In this document: positions 19,550-28,989 of the stretch, one piece after another
Layout of the letters: the number at the start of each line of letters is the position of its first letter
Position numbering within the stretch: position 1 is the first letter of the stretch
Assembly: GCA_947631625.1 (NCBI GenBank)
Contig: CANRMA010000004.1
Span: 120,160 to 184,159, forward strand
Source: an uncultured Lachnospiraceae bacterium
GTDB lineage: Bacteria; Bacillota; Clostridia; Lachnospirales; Lachnospiraceae
DNA length: 64,000 bases
Direction of reading: 5' to 3'
Made by a program: the position numbers and the translations under genes
The notes under the pieces: generated by a model
Told to the model about the DNA's origin: nothing
Seen by the model: only the letters and a program-made list of their open reading frames with translations
Database searches by the model: none

Positions 19550-21740
19550 GTTTATGTTATGTATGTTCCTTATATTGGGCTGTAATCTGTCCATAGAAGG
19601 GCATTTCTGGCCGGATAATATCTTTCCGTATGTATTTCTTGTATTAAACCTGTATATGGTATATAGCGCCAACATAATGCAGGATATTATCAAAATATTT
19701 AAAAATCGTAAATCACATGGACCTAAAATATGCATTGCGGTATTTTGGATTTTTTGTGTGTTGCTGCAGGGAGTTATATTTAAACTGCATTTATCTGACA
19801 GTGGCGTCATATTTGTCAAATCGGGTATTAAAGCGCTGCTTGCAGGAACTTCTGCAGCCATAATCTTGACCGCTGCATTTGAATGCGTGAAAGAAAATAT
19901 AGAAAGTATTGATTTCCAAAAAAATATATTTGAAAAATGTGTAAGCTTAATGCTTATGGTTTTGACTGCGCTGTATTTTTATTTTCTAAGGCCCGGAGGG
20001 GCAGGACCCGGCCTGTATCCTATTATTCTGACGGCTCTTGTGTATGATGTTAAAACAACGGCTGCCGGGAATAATGTTGAAAACGGCAGTGTCAGGGACG
20101 AAAGTAAACGTGTTGACAGGAACAGTGTGATAACAATGTCCGGCGCCGGGGTTCTTGCGCTGTGTGAAACATTCGGATATCTGGCGATGACTTATACGGA
20201 TTATGACGGCGGTCTTTTCAGATGGCTTGGACTTGCCATATACGGCGTTCTTGTGTGGAATTATGTGTTCTATTATGTATTGACTGCATTATTTTGTCTT
20301 TTTGATCGTGTCGGCAGTCTGCCGGCCTTTTCCGAGGAAAAAATGACACAAGTGTCAGAAAAATCAAAAAAGACCGGACTTGGTTTAAATAAGTCAATAA
20401 TTATATTGGTATTTGCCGCCATTGCCGCAAGGCTTCTTTATTTTATGAACTGGTTTCCCGCTCTGCTCAGCAAGGATACTTATGTGCAGATCAGGCAGGC
20501 GCTGGGGTTAGATCCATACAGCAATCATCACCCGTGGCTGCATACCATGTTGATAAAACTTTTTATGAGCATCGGCAGACTGATATTCGGCGGCAATACG
20601 GCGGGAGTGGCGTTGACGGCTGTAATGTCGCTTTTGGTTTCGGTATTGCTTGTCTGTATGATACTCAAATATTATCAGGACAAGGTTCCGGTTAAGCTGT
20701 GGTGGGTCATGGCGGTTATATTTGTCTTAGAACCCATACACTGTATATATTCGGTAACCATATGGAAAGATGTTTTATTTGCTTATTCAATGCTTGCTTT
20801 CTGTTTCCTGTTAATGGTTATGGATGAAGAGTGTAAGAGGTATAAGAAAGTTAAAAGATTTCTGTGGCCTTTATATATAATTGTAAGCTTCTTTTTCTGT
20901 TTTTCACGTACAAACGGATTGTATGCATGGATATTTACGCTTCCGTTTCTGTTATGGCATTACAGAAAATCGCTTAAACCCTGGCTTATATCAACCATTA
21001 TATGTTTTATTCTGATAGGAGGCTATAAAGGACTGGCGCTTCCGTATTTTCAGGTCACGGAACCGGACACGGTCGAGGCGCTTTCGGTACCGCTGCAGCA
21101 GATCGCTTTTACGATACGGAACGACGGTGTTTTTTCAGAAAATGACATGCGTGTCATAAATGATATGGTGGATATGGAGGCTATGGGTGAGCATTATAAC
21201 GCCCATATATCAGACCCTGTCAAGAATCTTATAAGAAATACAGGCCATCAGGAGTATATTACGCAGAATATGTCTGATTTTATAAGGATGTATATTTCCG
21301 TAGGGCTTAAAAATCCCGCGGATTATATAGTGGCATTTTTAAACCAGTCCAGAGGATACTGGTATCAGAAAATGTCAAATTATATATATTATAAAGAAGG
21401 CGTACATGAGTACGCCGGGGAGCTTGGAATTACCGGAACATCGCTTTTTCCGGAAAAAATAAGAGCGGGTTTTGAAGCATTTATGGATAAATACTGTGAT
21501 ATCTGGCATAAATTATGGAGCCTTGCGCTTGATACATATGCAGTATGGATATTGTTCATATATTCGCTTATAAAAAGAAAGAGCTGTTTTTATTTCATGC
21601 CGGTTATAGGAGTATTTATAACGCTTGTGATCGCGACTCCGGTCAATGATGAATTCCGCTATGCTTACGGGATATATCTTGTGTTGCCGTTGCTTATTAT
21701 GAATTGCCTACTCAAGCCTCATGGAAGTAAATTCAACTGA
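19527..21740 (+). CDS. Large integral membrane protein, DUF6020-like
   Basis: 737 residues with about 14-16 membrane helices. The stretch 'NWFPALLSKDTYVQIRQAL' followed by 'PYSNHHPWLHT' resembles the DUF6020 family of Firmicutes membrane proteins, which look like GT-C glycosyltransferases. The first codons overlap the end of the AMP-ligase gene in another frame, so it is probably the last gene of that operon. A TGACACAAGTGTCA palindrome lies within the gene (20344-20357) and a related one at 21143-21156. The 3' end overlaps the opposite sulfatase-like gene by 33 bases. The family call is from memory of motifs. Confidence 0.6.
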   Translation: MLMMNIFKFMLCMFLILGCNLSIEGHFWPDNIFPYVFLVLNLYMVYSANIMQDIIKIFKNRKSHGPKICIAVFWIFCVLLQGVIFKLHLSDSGVIFVKSGIKALLAGTSAAIILTAAFECVKENIESIDFQKNIFEKCVSLMLMVLTALYFYFLRPGGAGPGLYPIILTALVYDVKTTAAGNNVENGSVRDESKRVDRNSVITMSGAGVLALCETFGYLAMTYTDYDGGLFRWLGLAIYGVLVWNYVFYYVLTALFCLFDRVGSLPAFSEEKMTQVSEKSKKTGLGLNKSIIILVFAAIAARLLYFMNWFPALLSKDTYVQIRQALGLDPYSNHHPWLHTMLIKLFMSIGRLIFGGNTAGVALTAVMSLLVSVLLVCMILKYYQDKVPVKLWWVMAVIFVLEPIHCIYSVTIWKDVLFAYSMLAFCFLLMVMDEECKRYKKVKRFLWPLYIIVSFFFCFSRTNGLYAWIFTLPFLLWHYRKSLKPWLISTIICFILIGGYKGLALPYFQVTEPDTVEALSVPLQQIAFTIRNDGVFSENDMRVINDMVDMEAMGEHYNAHISDPVKNLIRNTGHQEYITQNMSDFIRMYISVGLKNPADYIVAFLNQSRGYWYQKMSNYIYYKEGVHEYAGELGITGTSLFPEKIRAGFEAFMDKYCDIWHKLWSLALDTYAVWILFIYSLIKRKSCFYFMPVIGVFITLVIATPVNDEFRYAYGIYLVLPLLIMNCLLKPHGSKFN

Positions 21741-24071
21741 TAATATCCTTGTATCGTCATTGCTTCTGTCAAGCTGATTGGGTGTAACGGCGTTAGGGAA
21801 AACCATGCGGATCACAAGTTCATTATCTTTAATATGTTTGGAAGGGATTGTTAAAATATTGTCAATCCCTGAATTCTCACCGGCGCAGGTAATGTTTCCC
21901 ACGTGAGCGCCATTTGCGTAAATTCTTATATTTTGTTCATCATTATAGATCTTATCATATGTAAAATGCAAACTAAGACTGCCCTTTTTATAATCCTGCA
22001 GGTCAAAGCAGATGCTAAGCTCATTGCTGGCTGTCGCCGCTCCGTTTTCTTTGTAAAGGCGGTAGTTTAGTTGAGAAATATATTTGTTTTTGCTATCGGT
22101 AAAGTCTATGTCGTCACCAAGAGTGTATTGTATGCGGTTTATATTAAAAGGATCCCATGCGACGTATTTATCGAGATTTAAAATTTCGTCAGGAACTATA
22201 AGGCGGCAGCAGCTATAGCTGTCGTCCCATTCATCGTCAACGTAATTGCGGTTTCGAATACCTCTGTTTATAGTATGAAGTCTTTCAACATCACTTGAAG
22301 ACGTAATATCGTAAATGGACGGACCATAGAACGAATAGTCGTCTGTTATTGTTGAAGCCAGTGTTGCATGAAGATTTCTGAAATGTACAGGTGAGGAGTT
22401 GTGCTCAAGTTTATGCGATTCTCCCGGCATTTTTATTAAAAACGCAGGATTGCTTTCGGGATTGTCGTCCTCATGACGTCCGTGGTCGCCGGTTATTACG
22501 ATGGCGCTCTTATCATATATTTTGAGTCTTTTAAGTTCATTTATATAGAGCGTGATCTCTTTTAAGACACCTCTTAACTGTTTTTGCTCGGTTCCCTGTT
22601 CTTCATCTATTTTTTCGATATTTTCGTCAAGATTGTATGGCATATGAACTCCATACAGATGATACAGACGGAATGTTTTATCGTAATCTGCGGTAAGGCC
22701 GCCCGCAGCCTTAAAGTCCTCGTAGAACTGAAAATTGTCTTTGCGGTAACTGGAATTGTCGCTTATTACCGCCTGTGTTATGTCATCGGTAGAGGTCCAG
22801 AAAAATTGTTTGGCAAATTGAGGAGAAAGATAAAAACATACGAGTTTATATAACCGGGAGCCGAATGCGGCGTAGCTGCCAATATGATTTTTTACCGTAA
22901 TTGTATAGTTATCGGCAATTCCGTCAGTAGAACCTATTATTGATTTATTGTCGGAAAAGAAACGTATATCATAATCGTTTTCATGAAGAAAATTATAAAA
23001 GGGGGGGGCGTTTAACCAAACTTCTTCATTGTATTCTTCAATAGGCTGCATGGGATCATATTCGCAGCCTGTCAAAAGTACGGGCATCGCTATCTGTGTT
23101 GAAGCGCCGCCGGACACCATATTATCAAAAAATGTAAAGTCATCAAGCTCTCCTTCCGGATATACGTCGGATCGTATATAATCTTCAAGAGCCGATGCCT
23201 GCAGGGTATCTATTATAAAAATGATGATATTTTCTTTAGAGCCAACCGAGAACTGGGCGTCTTTGGAGTATCCATGATCAGCTTCTTCAGGCAGTCTTAT
23301 GGTTACTAACAGTACAATAAGAGAAATAAGCTGCACGCTGCTTAGGAATAATGATATATATTTTATTGTTTTTTCCGCTTTCCCTTTGAAAAATGAGACA
23401 AAAATGAAAATTATAAGTATGCAGGCGAGCCAGACGAGGGCGCTGATTTTGTTTTCCGCGGCATATGAAGACCAGTCTATCTGCGTACCGTCAAGAGTTG
23501 GAAACTGTGGATTTAAAAAGCTTCTCTGCAAATAAGCTCCCATGGACACTGCAAAAATCAATGCAATATAATAAATAAGGGTTTTTTCGTTTGTAAGGCA
23601 TAAAGCAGCCACATTGGCCGCAAACCACAAAATAAGAGCCGATGCAAGAATGATCGGGACTATGGAGATGTAGTTGAACAGAAATTCGGATATATTTTCG
23701 AGAAAAAGAGAACTCGGTGTATAAATTGCATATGTTACTGTTAAAAGCATACTTGCCGGCAAGAGTCTTTTTATAATGTTAAAAAATATATTTCGGTCGA
23801 TATTACGTATATTTACAAATGTTAAAACAAACATGACAGCTAAGGCAAGCCCCAGCATAAGCCATTTTATTTTAAAGCCTGTCCCCATATCAAATAAACT
23901 GAAATTTTTCATTCCTATAAGCCACAGACCGCCGTATATAAAAAAATTAATACATAAAGTATAAGTAATAAAACATATTATGATTTTCTTCCAATTCGTG
24001 TAATTATTCAGTTTGGAGTGTAAAATGCAGCCCAACATCCCCGGCGCTATAAGAATGATCAATTCTATCAT
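21708..24071 (-). CDS. Membrane sulfatase/LtaS-like transferase with C8 tract
   Basis: 787 residues. The N-terminal 260 residues have about seven membrane helices; the rest is an alkaline phosphatase-superfamily domain with metal and nucleophile motifs 'IIIFIIDTLQ', 'GGASTQIAMP' (likely nucleophile Thr), 'ITGDHGRHEDD' and 'SPVHFRNLHATL'. The last 150 residues form a beta-rich domain. Relatives such as LtaS and EptA transfer phosphoglycerol or phosphoethanolamine outside the membrane, so a phospho- or phosphono-group transfer to the glycan is plausible. A GGGAG ribosome site and a strong promoter precede it. A close paralogue lies at 33626-35987. A C8 run in the coding strand (plus strand G8, 23001-23008) encodes 'NAPPFY' and is in frame. 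Confidence 0.8.
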   Translation of the reverse strand: MIELIILIAPGMLGCILHSKLNNYTNWKKIIICFITYTLCINFFIYGGLWLIGMKNFSLFDMGTGFKIKWLMLGLALAVMFVLTFVNIRNIDRNIFFNIIKRLLPASMLLTVTYAIYTPSSLFLENISEFLFNYISIVPIILASALILWFAANVAALCLTNEKTLIYYIALIFAVSMGAYLQRSFLNPQFPTLDGTQIDWSSYAAENKISALVWLACILIIFIFVSFFKGKAEKTIKYISLFLSSVQLISLIVLLVTIRLPEEADHGYSKDAQFSVGSKENIIIFIIDTLQASALEDYIRSDVYPEGELDDFTFFDNMVSGGASTQIAMPVLLTGCEYDPMQPIEEYNEEVWLNAPPFYNFLHENDYDIRFFSDNKSIIGSTDGIADNYTITVKNHIGSYAAFGSRLYKLVCFYLSPQFAKQFFWTSTDDITQAVISDNSSYRKDNFQFYEDFKAAGGLTADYDKTFRLYHLYGVHMPYNLDENIEKIDEEQGTEQKQLRGVLKEITLYINELKRLKIYDKSAIVITGDHGRHEDDNPESNPAFLIKMPGESHKLEHNSSPVHFRNLHATLASTITDDYSFYGPSIYDITSSSDVERLHTINRGIRNRNYVDDEWDDSYSCCRLIVPDEILNLDKYVAWDPFNINRIQYTLGDDIDFTDSKNKYISQLNYRLYKENGAATASNELSICFDLQDYKKGSLSLHFTYDKIYNDEQNIRIYANGAHVGNITCAGENSGIDNILTIPSKHIKDNELVIRMVFPNAVTPNQLDRSNDDTRILSVEFTSMRLE
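23001..23008 (-). repeat. C8 tract in the coding strand of the minus-strand sulfatase-like gene
   Basis: Eight G on the plus strand, read as C8 in the codons for Asn-Ala-Pro-Pro-Phe. The gene is in frame at this length. Confidence 0.9.
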
Positions 24072-24105
24072 TATAAAGAGCTCCCATCAAAATTCATTAT
24101 GCAAT

Positions 24106-24134
24106 ATTATACCACATTATGCCTTAATTGACAA
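24106..24134 (-). promoter_or_regulatory. Predicted sigma-70 promoter for the minus-strand sulfatase-like gene
   Basis: On the minus strand TTGTCA, 17 bases, TATAAT. Its -35 box (24129-24134) overlaps the -35 box of the divergent plus promoter (24128-24133). Confidence 0.65.
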
Positions 24135-24156
24135 AGATATCCTTAAATTATATAAT
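24128..24156 (+). promoter_or_regulatory. Consensus sigma-70 promoter for the plus-strand sulfatase-like gene
   Basis: TTGACA, 17 bases, TATAAT: both boxes perfect. The whole block from 24124 to 24156 recurs with one mismatch at 26565-26597 in front of the phosphonate operon. Confidence 0.75.
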
Positions 24157-24205
24157 ATTACAATACATTAAGTTTTTATCAAAGTATAAAAGGGGTAATA
24201 TTTTC

Positions 24206-26320
24206 ATGCAGGCCTATATAGGGATCATTATTCTATGCGCAGTGCCGGGACTGGTATCGTGCATTGTCCATGAAATAAGCAATAAGGAGCGTTCGGGCAT
24301 TGCTTTGGACAAGTCTTATATAAATCACATTTTAAAAACGGCAGTTTTTTATATATTGATGTTTTATTCCTTTTTATCGGTATTAAAGACAGTGTTGGGC
24401 GATGGAGCGCTGACACTGGCCGAAAGTTTTGAAGATGTGTCGGCAAAGACATATCTTCATTATTCGCTGCCGTTAGTCATTGTTTCCATAGCAGCGCCGT
24501 ATATTTTGAGAAGGCTTCTGAAGGAAAGAGCGGATGATTTTGTATTGATGGCTCTATCGACTACGACAGGGATCGATCTTATCATTCATCTGATCTTTGC
24601 GCAGATCGATAATCTTTGGTGCGGCGCAGCTGCGTTGATTGGGATAGTGACAGCGTTTCTCAGTGTATTTTTTAATAAGAAAAAAGTAAGTTATTGTACT
24701 TTGGCAACCTTGAAGAAGCGGCTTAAGTTTATGGTCCCGGTAATGTTGTTCTGGGTGGTCTTAATGGTGCTGTACCTTCCGAATGAACTGTATCTTGGAA
24801 ACGCTAATGATATGGAAGTGCCATACGGAATATTTGTGCGGACTTTATTGATCGGGGCGCTTTTTTATTTTATATTATACACCTTTATCACCGTTTATTT
24901 TCTGACCGGAAGGCAGTTCATACTGATGTGCGAGATAGTTTTTTCAATCTCACTTATGTGTCTGCTGCAGAGCATGGTATTAAACGGTAAAATGGATGTG
25001 TTGGACGGCAGCAGACAGGAATGGAGTGCGTTGACTACTGCAGTCAATGTAGTTATATGGCTTGCCGCAACTGCGATTATAATAGCATTGCGATATATAA
25101 CTAAGAAGAATACCGTCAGGATATATTCGATCATTTGTATATATCTTTCGTTGATACAATTGATAACATGGGCTTATCTTGGCTTTAATGCCGATATTAA
25201 AAAAGCTGAAAAGAGGTATGAGCTGACGACGGAAGCGAGATTTGATTTGGATTCGGACCATAACGTACTGGTGTTTGTATTGGACTGGTTCGACGGTCAG
25301 ATCCTGGACAGGATAATTGCCGATGATGAGACTATATTGGAGCCTCTAAAGGATTTTACATGGTATAAAAACGCATCCAGTTCGTATGCGTTTACTGATA
25401 TGTCCATTCCATACATGCTTACGGGTACTGAATGGGAGTATGATATGTCTGAAACGGAATACAGCGAATATGTTTTCAGTAACCCCAACATGTTGGATGA
25501 TATCGCTGACAGGAATTATGATATAGGGGTTTATACAGGGAAAAAATATATATCCGAGGGGTTAAGGAATTATGCAAGAAATTTCTCCGACATAACAATG
25601 GAAGGATGGAATTATTCCGGCATTGTCAGACAGATGATAAGCTGCGCCAAATATAAGGCGTATCCTTTTGCATTAAAGGGCAGATACTGGTATGCTGACG
25701 GAGAGATGGCGCGGTCTGTAAGATATAACACTGTGCATGATGTTACTTATGATGAGCCTTTTAATATGGACCTTAGAAATAATGGTTTGGAAGTAAGAAA
25801 ATCGGATAAATATGACGGAGCGTTCAGATTTTATCATCTGCATGGCATGCATACGCCTTTTGACCCTGATATGATATCACAGGGAGAATATTGCCTGGGC
25901 ATTGTCTATGAATATCTTCGTCAGCTTAAGGAAGCAGGTCTGTATGATGAAGCTACCATAATAATCACGGCCGATCATGGCCAGAATTATATTTCTGATA
26001 AAGAGAAACTTGACAAATATGATTTCGATGCGGCTTCAAGTCCGATATTGTTTGTTAAAAAGTCAGGACAGCATAATGACCGGTCGCTGCCGACAGAGTC
26101 TATGGCGCCGGTTTCGCATACCGAATTTGCCGCTGCTTTGATTGAGGCCGTGGGCGGAGACACATCAAAATACGGGGATGCATTTGAAGATATCCCGGAA
26201 GATGCGGATCGCACCAGATATTTTGTATACCGAAGACATGACGACATACCCTATGCAAAATATGCGATCAACGGTTATGTAAGGGACTGGAGTAACTGGA
26301 CGTTGGTGGAGCATGACTGA
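24206..26320 (+). CDS. Membrane sulfatase/LtaS-like transferase, divergent copy
   Basis: 704 residues: about seven or eight N-terminal membrane helices, then an alkaline phosphatase-superfamily domain with 'NVLVFVLDWFDG' (metal Asp), 'SSYAFTDMSIPYMLTG' (probable nucleophile Thr), 'IITADHGQNY' and 'PVSHTEFAAALI' (metal His). It is only distantly like the pair at 21708 and 33626 and lacks their beta-rich C-terminal domain. The start at 24206 follows AGGGG and lies downstream of the promoter; the apparent upstream frame from 24128 begins inside the -35 box and is rejected. A role in transferring a phospho- or phosphono-group to the exported glycan is inferred from fold and neighbours. Confidence 0.78.
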   Translation: MQAYIGIIILCAVPGLVSCIVHEISNKERSGIALDKSYINHILKTAVFYILMFYSFLSVLKTVLGDGALTLAESFEDVSAKTYLHYSLPLVIVSIAAPYILRRLLKERADDFVLMALSTTTGIDLIIHLIFAQIDNLWCGAAALIGIVTAFLSVFFNKKKVSYCTLATLKKRLKFMVPVMLFWVVLMVLYLPNELYLGNANDMEVPYGIFVRTLLIGALFYFILYTFITVYFLTGRQFILMCEIVFSISLMCLLQSMVLNGKMDVLDGSRQEWSALTTAVNVVIWLAATAIIIALRYITKKNTVRIYSIICIYLSLIQLITWAYLGFNADIKKAEKRYELTTEARFDLDSDHNVLVFVLDWFDGQILDRIIADDETILEPLKDFTWYKNASSSYAFTDMSIPYMLTGTEWEYDMSETEYSEYVFSNPNMLDDIADRNYDIGVYTGKKYISEGLRNYARNFSDITMEGWNYSGIVRQMISCAKYKAYPFALKGRYWYADGEMARSVRYNTVHDVTYDEPFNMDLRNNGLEVRKSDKYDGAFRFYHLHGMHTPFDPDMISQGEYCLGIVYEYLRQLKEAGLYDEATIIITADHGQNYISDKEKLDKYDFDAASSPILFVKKSGQHNDRSLPTESMAPVSHTEFAAALIEAVGGDTSKYGDAFEDIPEDADRTRYFVYRRHDDIPYAKYAINGYVRDWSNWTLVEHD

Positions 26321-26738
26321 TCAATCCAATGGACAATCGTAAGCCGGAAATTTAAAAACTGCGGAGCAAGACAGAAATCAGACCCTGCTTAATATAACTA
26401 ATGCTGATATCGGTAAAAAAGCGGACATCCTAGCCTTCTTCTTTTAAATATTCATAAAGAGAAGGTTTTGACCGGAACGAAACCGACGTAAAATTTATTG
26501 GCAAAATTCCGCATTCAATTTGTCAATAACCCGTCAATAAGCCGTCAATAAGCCTCTAAGCGTCTTAATTGACAAAGATATCTTTAAATTATATAATGAA
26601 CTATATTTATACAGAATACGCAGATTTTGACAACAGTTTTGCAATTGCCTGTATATATAAAAATTAAGAAGCGGTTTACGGCGACGCAATGGAATATGGA
26701 AATACGTTCGGCGATATCACTAAGAAGGAAGCGAAACT
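26321..26738. other. Intergenic region before the phosphonate operon
   Basis: 418 bases without a gene. It holds three close copies of GTCAATAA in tandem (26519-26550), the consensus promoter at 26569-26597, a stretch resembling the AGTTTCRCAATTGTCT motif (26634-26649), and a 5' leader of about 135 bases. A fragment around 26430-26470 may be IS debris; I do not recognise it. Confidence 0.45.
26569..26597 (+). promoter_or_regulatory. Consensus sigma-70 promoter of the phosphonate operon
   Basis: TTGACA, 17 bases, TATAAT. It is a near copy (one mismatch over 33 bases) of the promoter at 24124-24156, suggesting shared expression with that sulfatase-like gene. Confidence 0.72.
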
Positions 26739-28748
26739 ATGAAAGCATTGATATTAAATTCAGGAATGGGCAGCCGTATGGGTGTGCTTACATCCGAACA
26801 TCCCAAGTGCATGACGGAGATATCATACAGAGAGACCATTTTAAGCAGACAGCTTAAGATACTTGCGGATTTCGGCATTGACGAGGTAGTCATGACGACG
26901 GGGCTTTTTGATGATGTACTTATTAATTACTGCCAAAGCCTTGAACTTCCCATTCATATAACATTCGTAAAAAATCCGTTATATAAAGATACCAACTATA
27001 TATATTCAATCTATTGCGCAAGGGAGTATTTGGACGACGATATAGTTCTTATGCATGGCGACCTGGTATTTGAAAACGAGGTATTCGACTCTCTTATAAA
27101 GAGCGATAAAAGCTGTGTTACGGTCTGCGCTGCCCAGCCTCTTGCAAGCAAGGATTTTAAGGCGGTCATTAAAAACGGGCGTGTAGACAAAGTAGGCATT
27201 GAATTTTTTAACGACGCAGTGAATCTGCAGCCTCTTTATATGCTTAAGAGAGATGCCTGGCGGGTATGGCTTGACAATATAATAAAATTCTGCGAAAACG
27301 ATAACGTAAAATGTTATGCAGAGAATGCTTTTAACGAGGTATCGGATAAATGTGAGATATATCCGCTTGATGTCAGGGAGCTGCTTTGCGCCGAAATCGA
27401 TGACGCCAATGATCTGGCGGTGGTTTCCGCCAGGGTAAAGGAACTTGAAAGCAGAATAGTATATATGTGCTTTTCAACGGACATGCTTCACAGCGGACAT
27501 ATATCTATCATTAAGAAAGCGGGGAGGCTTGGACGACTCATTATAGGTATATTATCCGACGAAGCGGTGGCAAGCTATAAGAGATTTCCGCTTCTGCCGT
27601 TTTCGGAAAGAAAAGCCATGTTTGAAAATATAGCAGGGGTTTATAAAGTAGTAGAGCAGAATACCCTGAGTTATAAAGAAAATATTGAAAAATATAAGCC
27701 TGCTTATGTGGTTCATGGCGACGACTGGGTGGAAGGTTTTCAGAAGCCGGTGCGTGACGAGGTGGTATCCATTCTTGCGTCTTACGGCGGCAGACTGGTG
27801 GAATATCCGTATTCACATGATCCTAAGTATCAGGCGATAGAGAATCGCGCCCGCGCGGAGCTGTCTCTTCCGGATATGCGTCGCGCAAGGCTGCGCAAGT
27901 CTCTTGAGATGAAAGGCTTTGCAACGGCAATGGAGGCGCACAGCGGCATTACGGGGCTTATCGTGGAAAAGACCGTTTCATACAAAAACGGTGAAGCGCA
28001 TCAGTTCGACGCGATGTGGATAAGCTCTTTATGCGATTCCACAGCGAAAGGAAAGCCCGATATTGAGCTAGTAGATATGACTTCAAGGTTTAGAACCATA
28101 GACGATATTATGGAAGTTACTACCAAACCCATAATATTTGACGGAGACACGGGCGGACTTACGGAGCACTTTGTATATACGGTAAGGACGCTTGAGCGTA
28201 TGGGCGTTTCTATGGTGATCATAGAGGATAAGACAGGGCTTAAGAAAAATTCCCTGTTTGGCACAGAGGTTGAGCAGACTCAGGAAACCATAGAAAATTT
28301 CAGCGCAAAGATCGCCGCCGGTAAGAAGGCGCAGAAGACCAAGGATTTTATGATCTGCGCAAGAATTGAGAGCCTTATCTTAAAAAGAGGAATGGAAGAC
28401 GCTCTCGAACGCGCGTTCGCATTTGCGGCGGCCGGAGCGGATGCGATAATGATACACAGCCGTGAAAAAGAGCCGGATGAGATATTTGAATTTGTGGATA
28501 AATTCAGGGAAAAAGACGGCGTCACTCCGATAGTTGTCGTGCCTACTTCTTTTAACAGTGTTACGGAAGAGGAGTTTAAGAAGTGCGGCGTAAACGTTGT
28601 TATCTATGCCAACCAGCTTACAAGGGCGGGCTTCCCTGCCATGCAGAAAGCGGCGCTTACTATTCTTGATAATCACAGAGCCAAAGAGTGTGACGATATG
28701 TGTATGTCGATCAAGGATATAATTACATTGATACCCGAAGAACTGTAA
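26739..28748 (+). CDS. aepX: Trimodular nucleotidyltransferase / cytidylyltransferase / phosphoenolpyruvate mutase
   Basis: 669 residues in three domains. Residues 1-225 are a MobA/LicC-like nucleotidyltransferase ('LNSGMGSRMGVLTSEHPKCM', 'MHGDLVFE'). Residues about 232-370 are a cytidylyltransferase with the HxGH motif (HSGHISI, near residue 250) and 'LPFSERKAMFE'. Residues 385-669 are a PEP mutase with the diagnostic EDK-x5-NS motif (EDKTGLKKNS, near residue 496) and 'DGDTGG'. PEP mutase makes phosphonopyruvate from PEP, the first step to all common phosphonates. Fom1 of fosfomycin makers has the last two domains and activates 2-hydroxyethylphosphonate with CTP; PntC-like proteins pair the first type with PEP mutase. 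Having both transferases in one chain is unusual. It is transcribed with the next genes. Confidence 0.9.
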   Translation: MKALILNSGMGSRMGVLTSEHPKCMTEISYRETILSRQLKILADFGIDEVVMTTGLFDDVLINYCQSLELPIHITFVKNPLYKDTNYIYSIYCAREYLDDDIVLMHGDLVFENEVFDSLIKSDKSCVTVCAAQPLASKDFKAVIKNGRVDKVGIEFFNDAVNLQPLYMLKRDAWRVWLDNIIKFCENDNVKCYAENAFNEVSDKCEIYPLDVRELLCAEIDDANDLAVVSARVKELESRIVYMCFSTDMLHSGHISIIKKAGRLGRLIIGILSDEAVASYKRFPLLPFSERKAMFENIAGVYKVVEQNTLSYKENIEKYKPAYVVHGDDWVEGFQKPVRDEVVSILASYGGRLVEYPYSHDPKYQAIENRARAELSLPDMRRARLRKSLEMKGFATAMEAHSGITGLIVEKTVSYKNGEAHQFDAMWISSLCDSTAKGKPDIELVDMTSRFRTIDDIMEVTTKPIIFDGDTGGLTEHFVYTVRTLERMGVSMVIIEDKTGLKKNSLFGTEVEQTQETIENFSAKIAAGKKAQKTKDFMICARIESLILKRGMEDALERAFAFAAAGADAIMIHSREKEPDEIFEFVDKFREKDGVTPIVVVPTSFNSVTEEEFKKCGVNVVIYANQLTRAGFPAMQKAALTILDNHRAKECDDMCMSIKDIITLIPEEL

Positions 28749-28752
28749 TATG

Positions 28753-28963
28753 CATAGGTATTTGCGAAACTCTGATTTACGTTATCGGGATTGTACAGAT
28801 TTAACAAACACCATGCAGGCGCTCTGAGCGCGTCGGCACTTAGCGAGGTATTTTCGAGCTTAGTGCCGCTACTGCGCTCAATGCAGCGAAAGCGTGCCTG
28901 CAAGATGTTTGTTAAATCTGTACAATCAATATACATTGAGGGATAGTTTCGCAATTGTCTATG
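28753..28963. repeat. 211-base imperfect inverted-repeat element
   Basis: The two ends match as reverse complements: 28789-28810 and 28906-28927 are a perfect 22-base pair of arms, extended outward by TTGCGAAACT and inward by TGCAGGC and a GGCACT/AGTGCC pair near the centre. It sits between the PEP mutase and reductase genes and would fold into a long hairpin. It could be a small non-autonomous mobile element or a structured leader. Confidence 0.75.
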
Positions 28964-28989
28964 AGAATGTAAATTGTAAGGAGCGTATC

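Noticed and set aside
26627..26857. Small open frame before the PEP mutase gene
   Set aside because: It overlaps the start of the PEP mutase gene out of frame and resembles no known protein.
28894..28989. Upstream extension of the alcohol dehydrogenase gene
   Set aside because: It reads through the right arm of the inverted-repeat element; GTG 28990 has a good AAGGAG and matches where the family begins.
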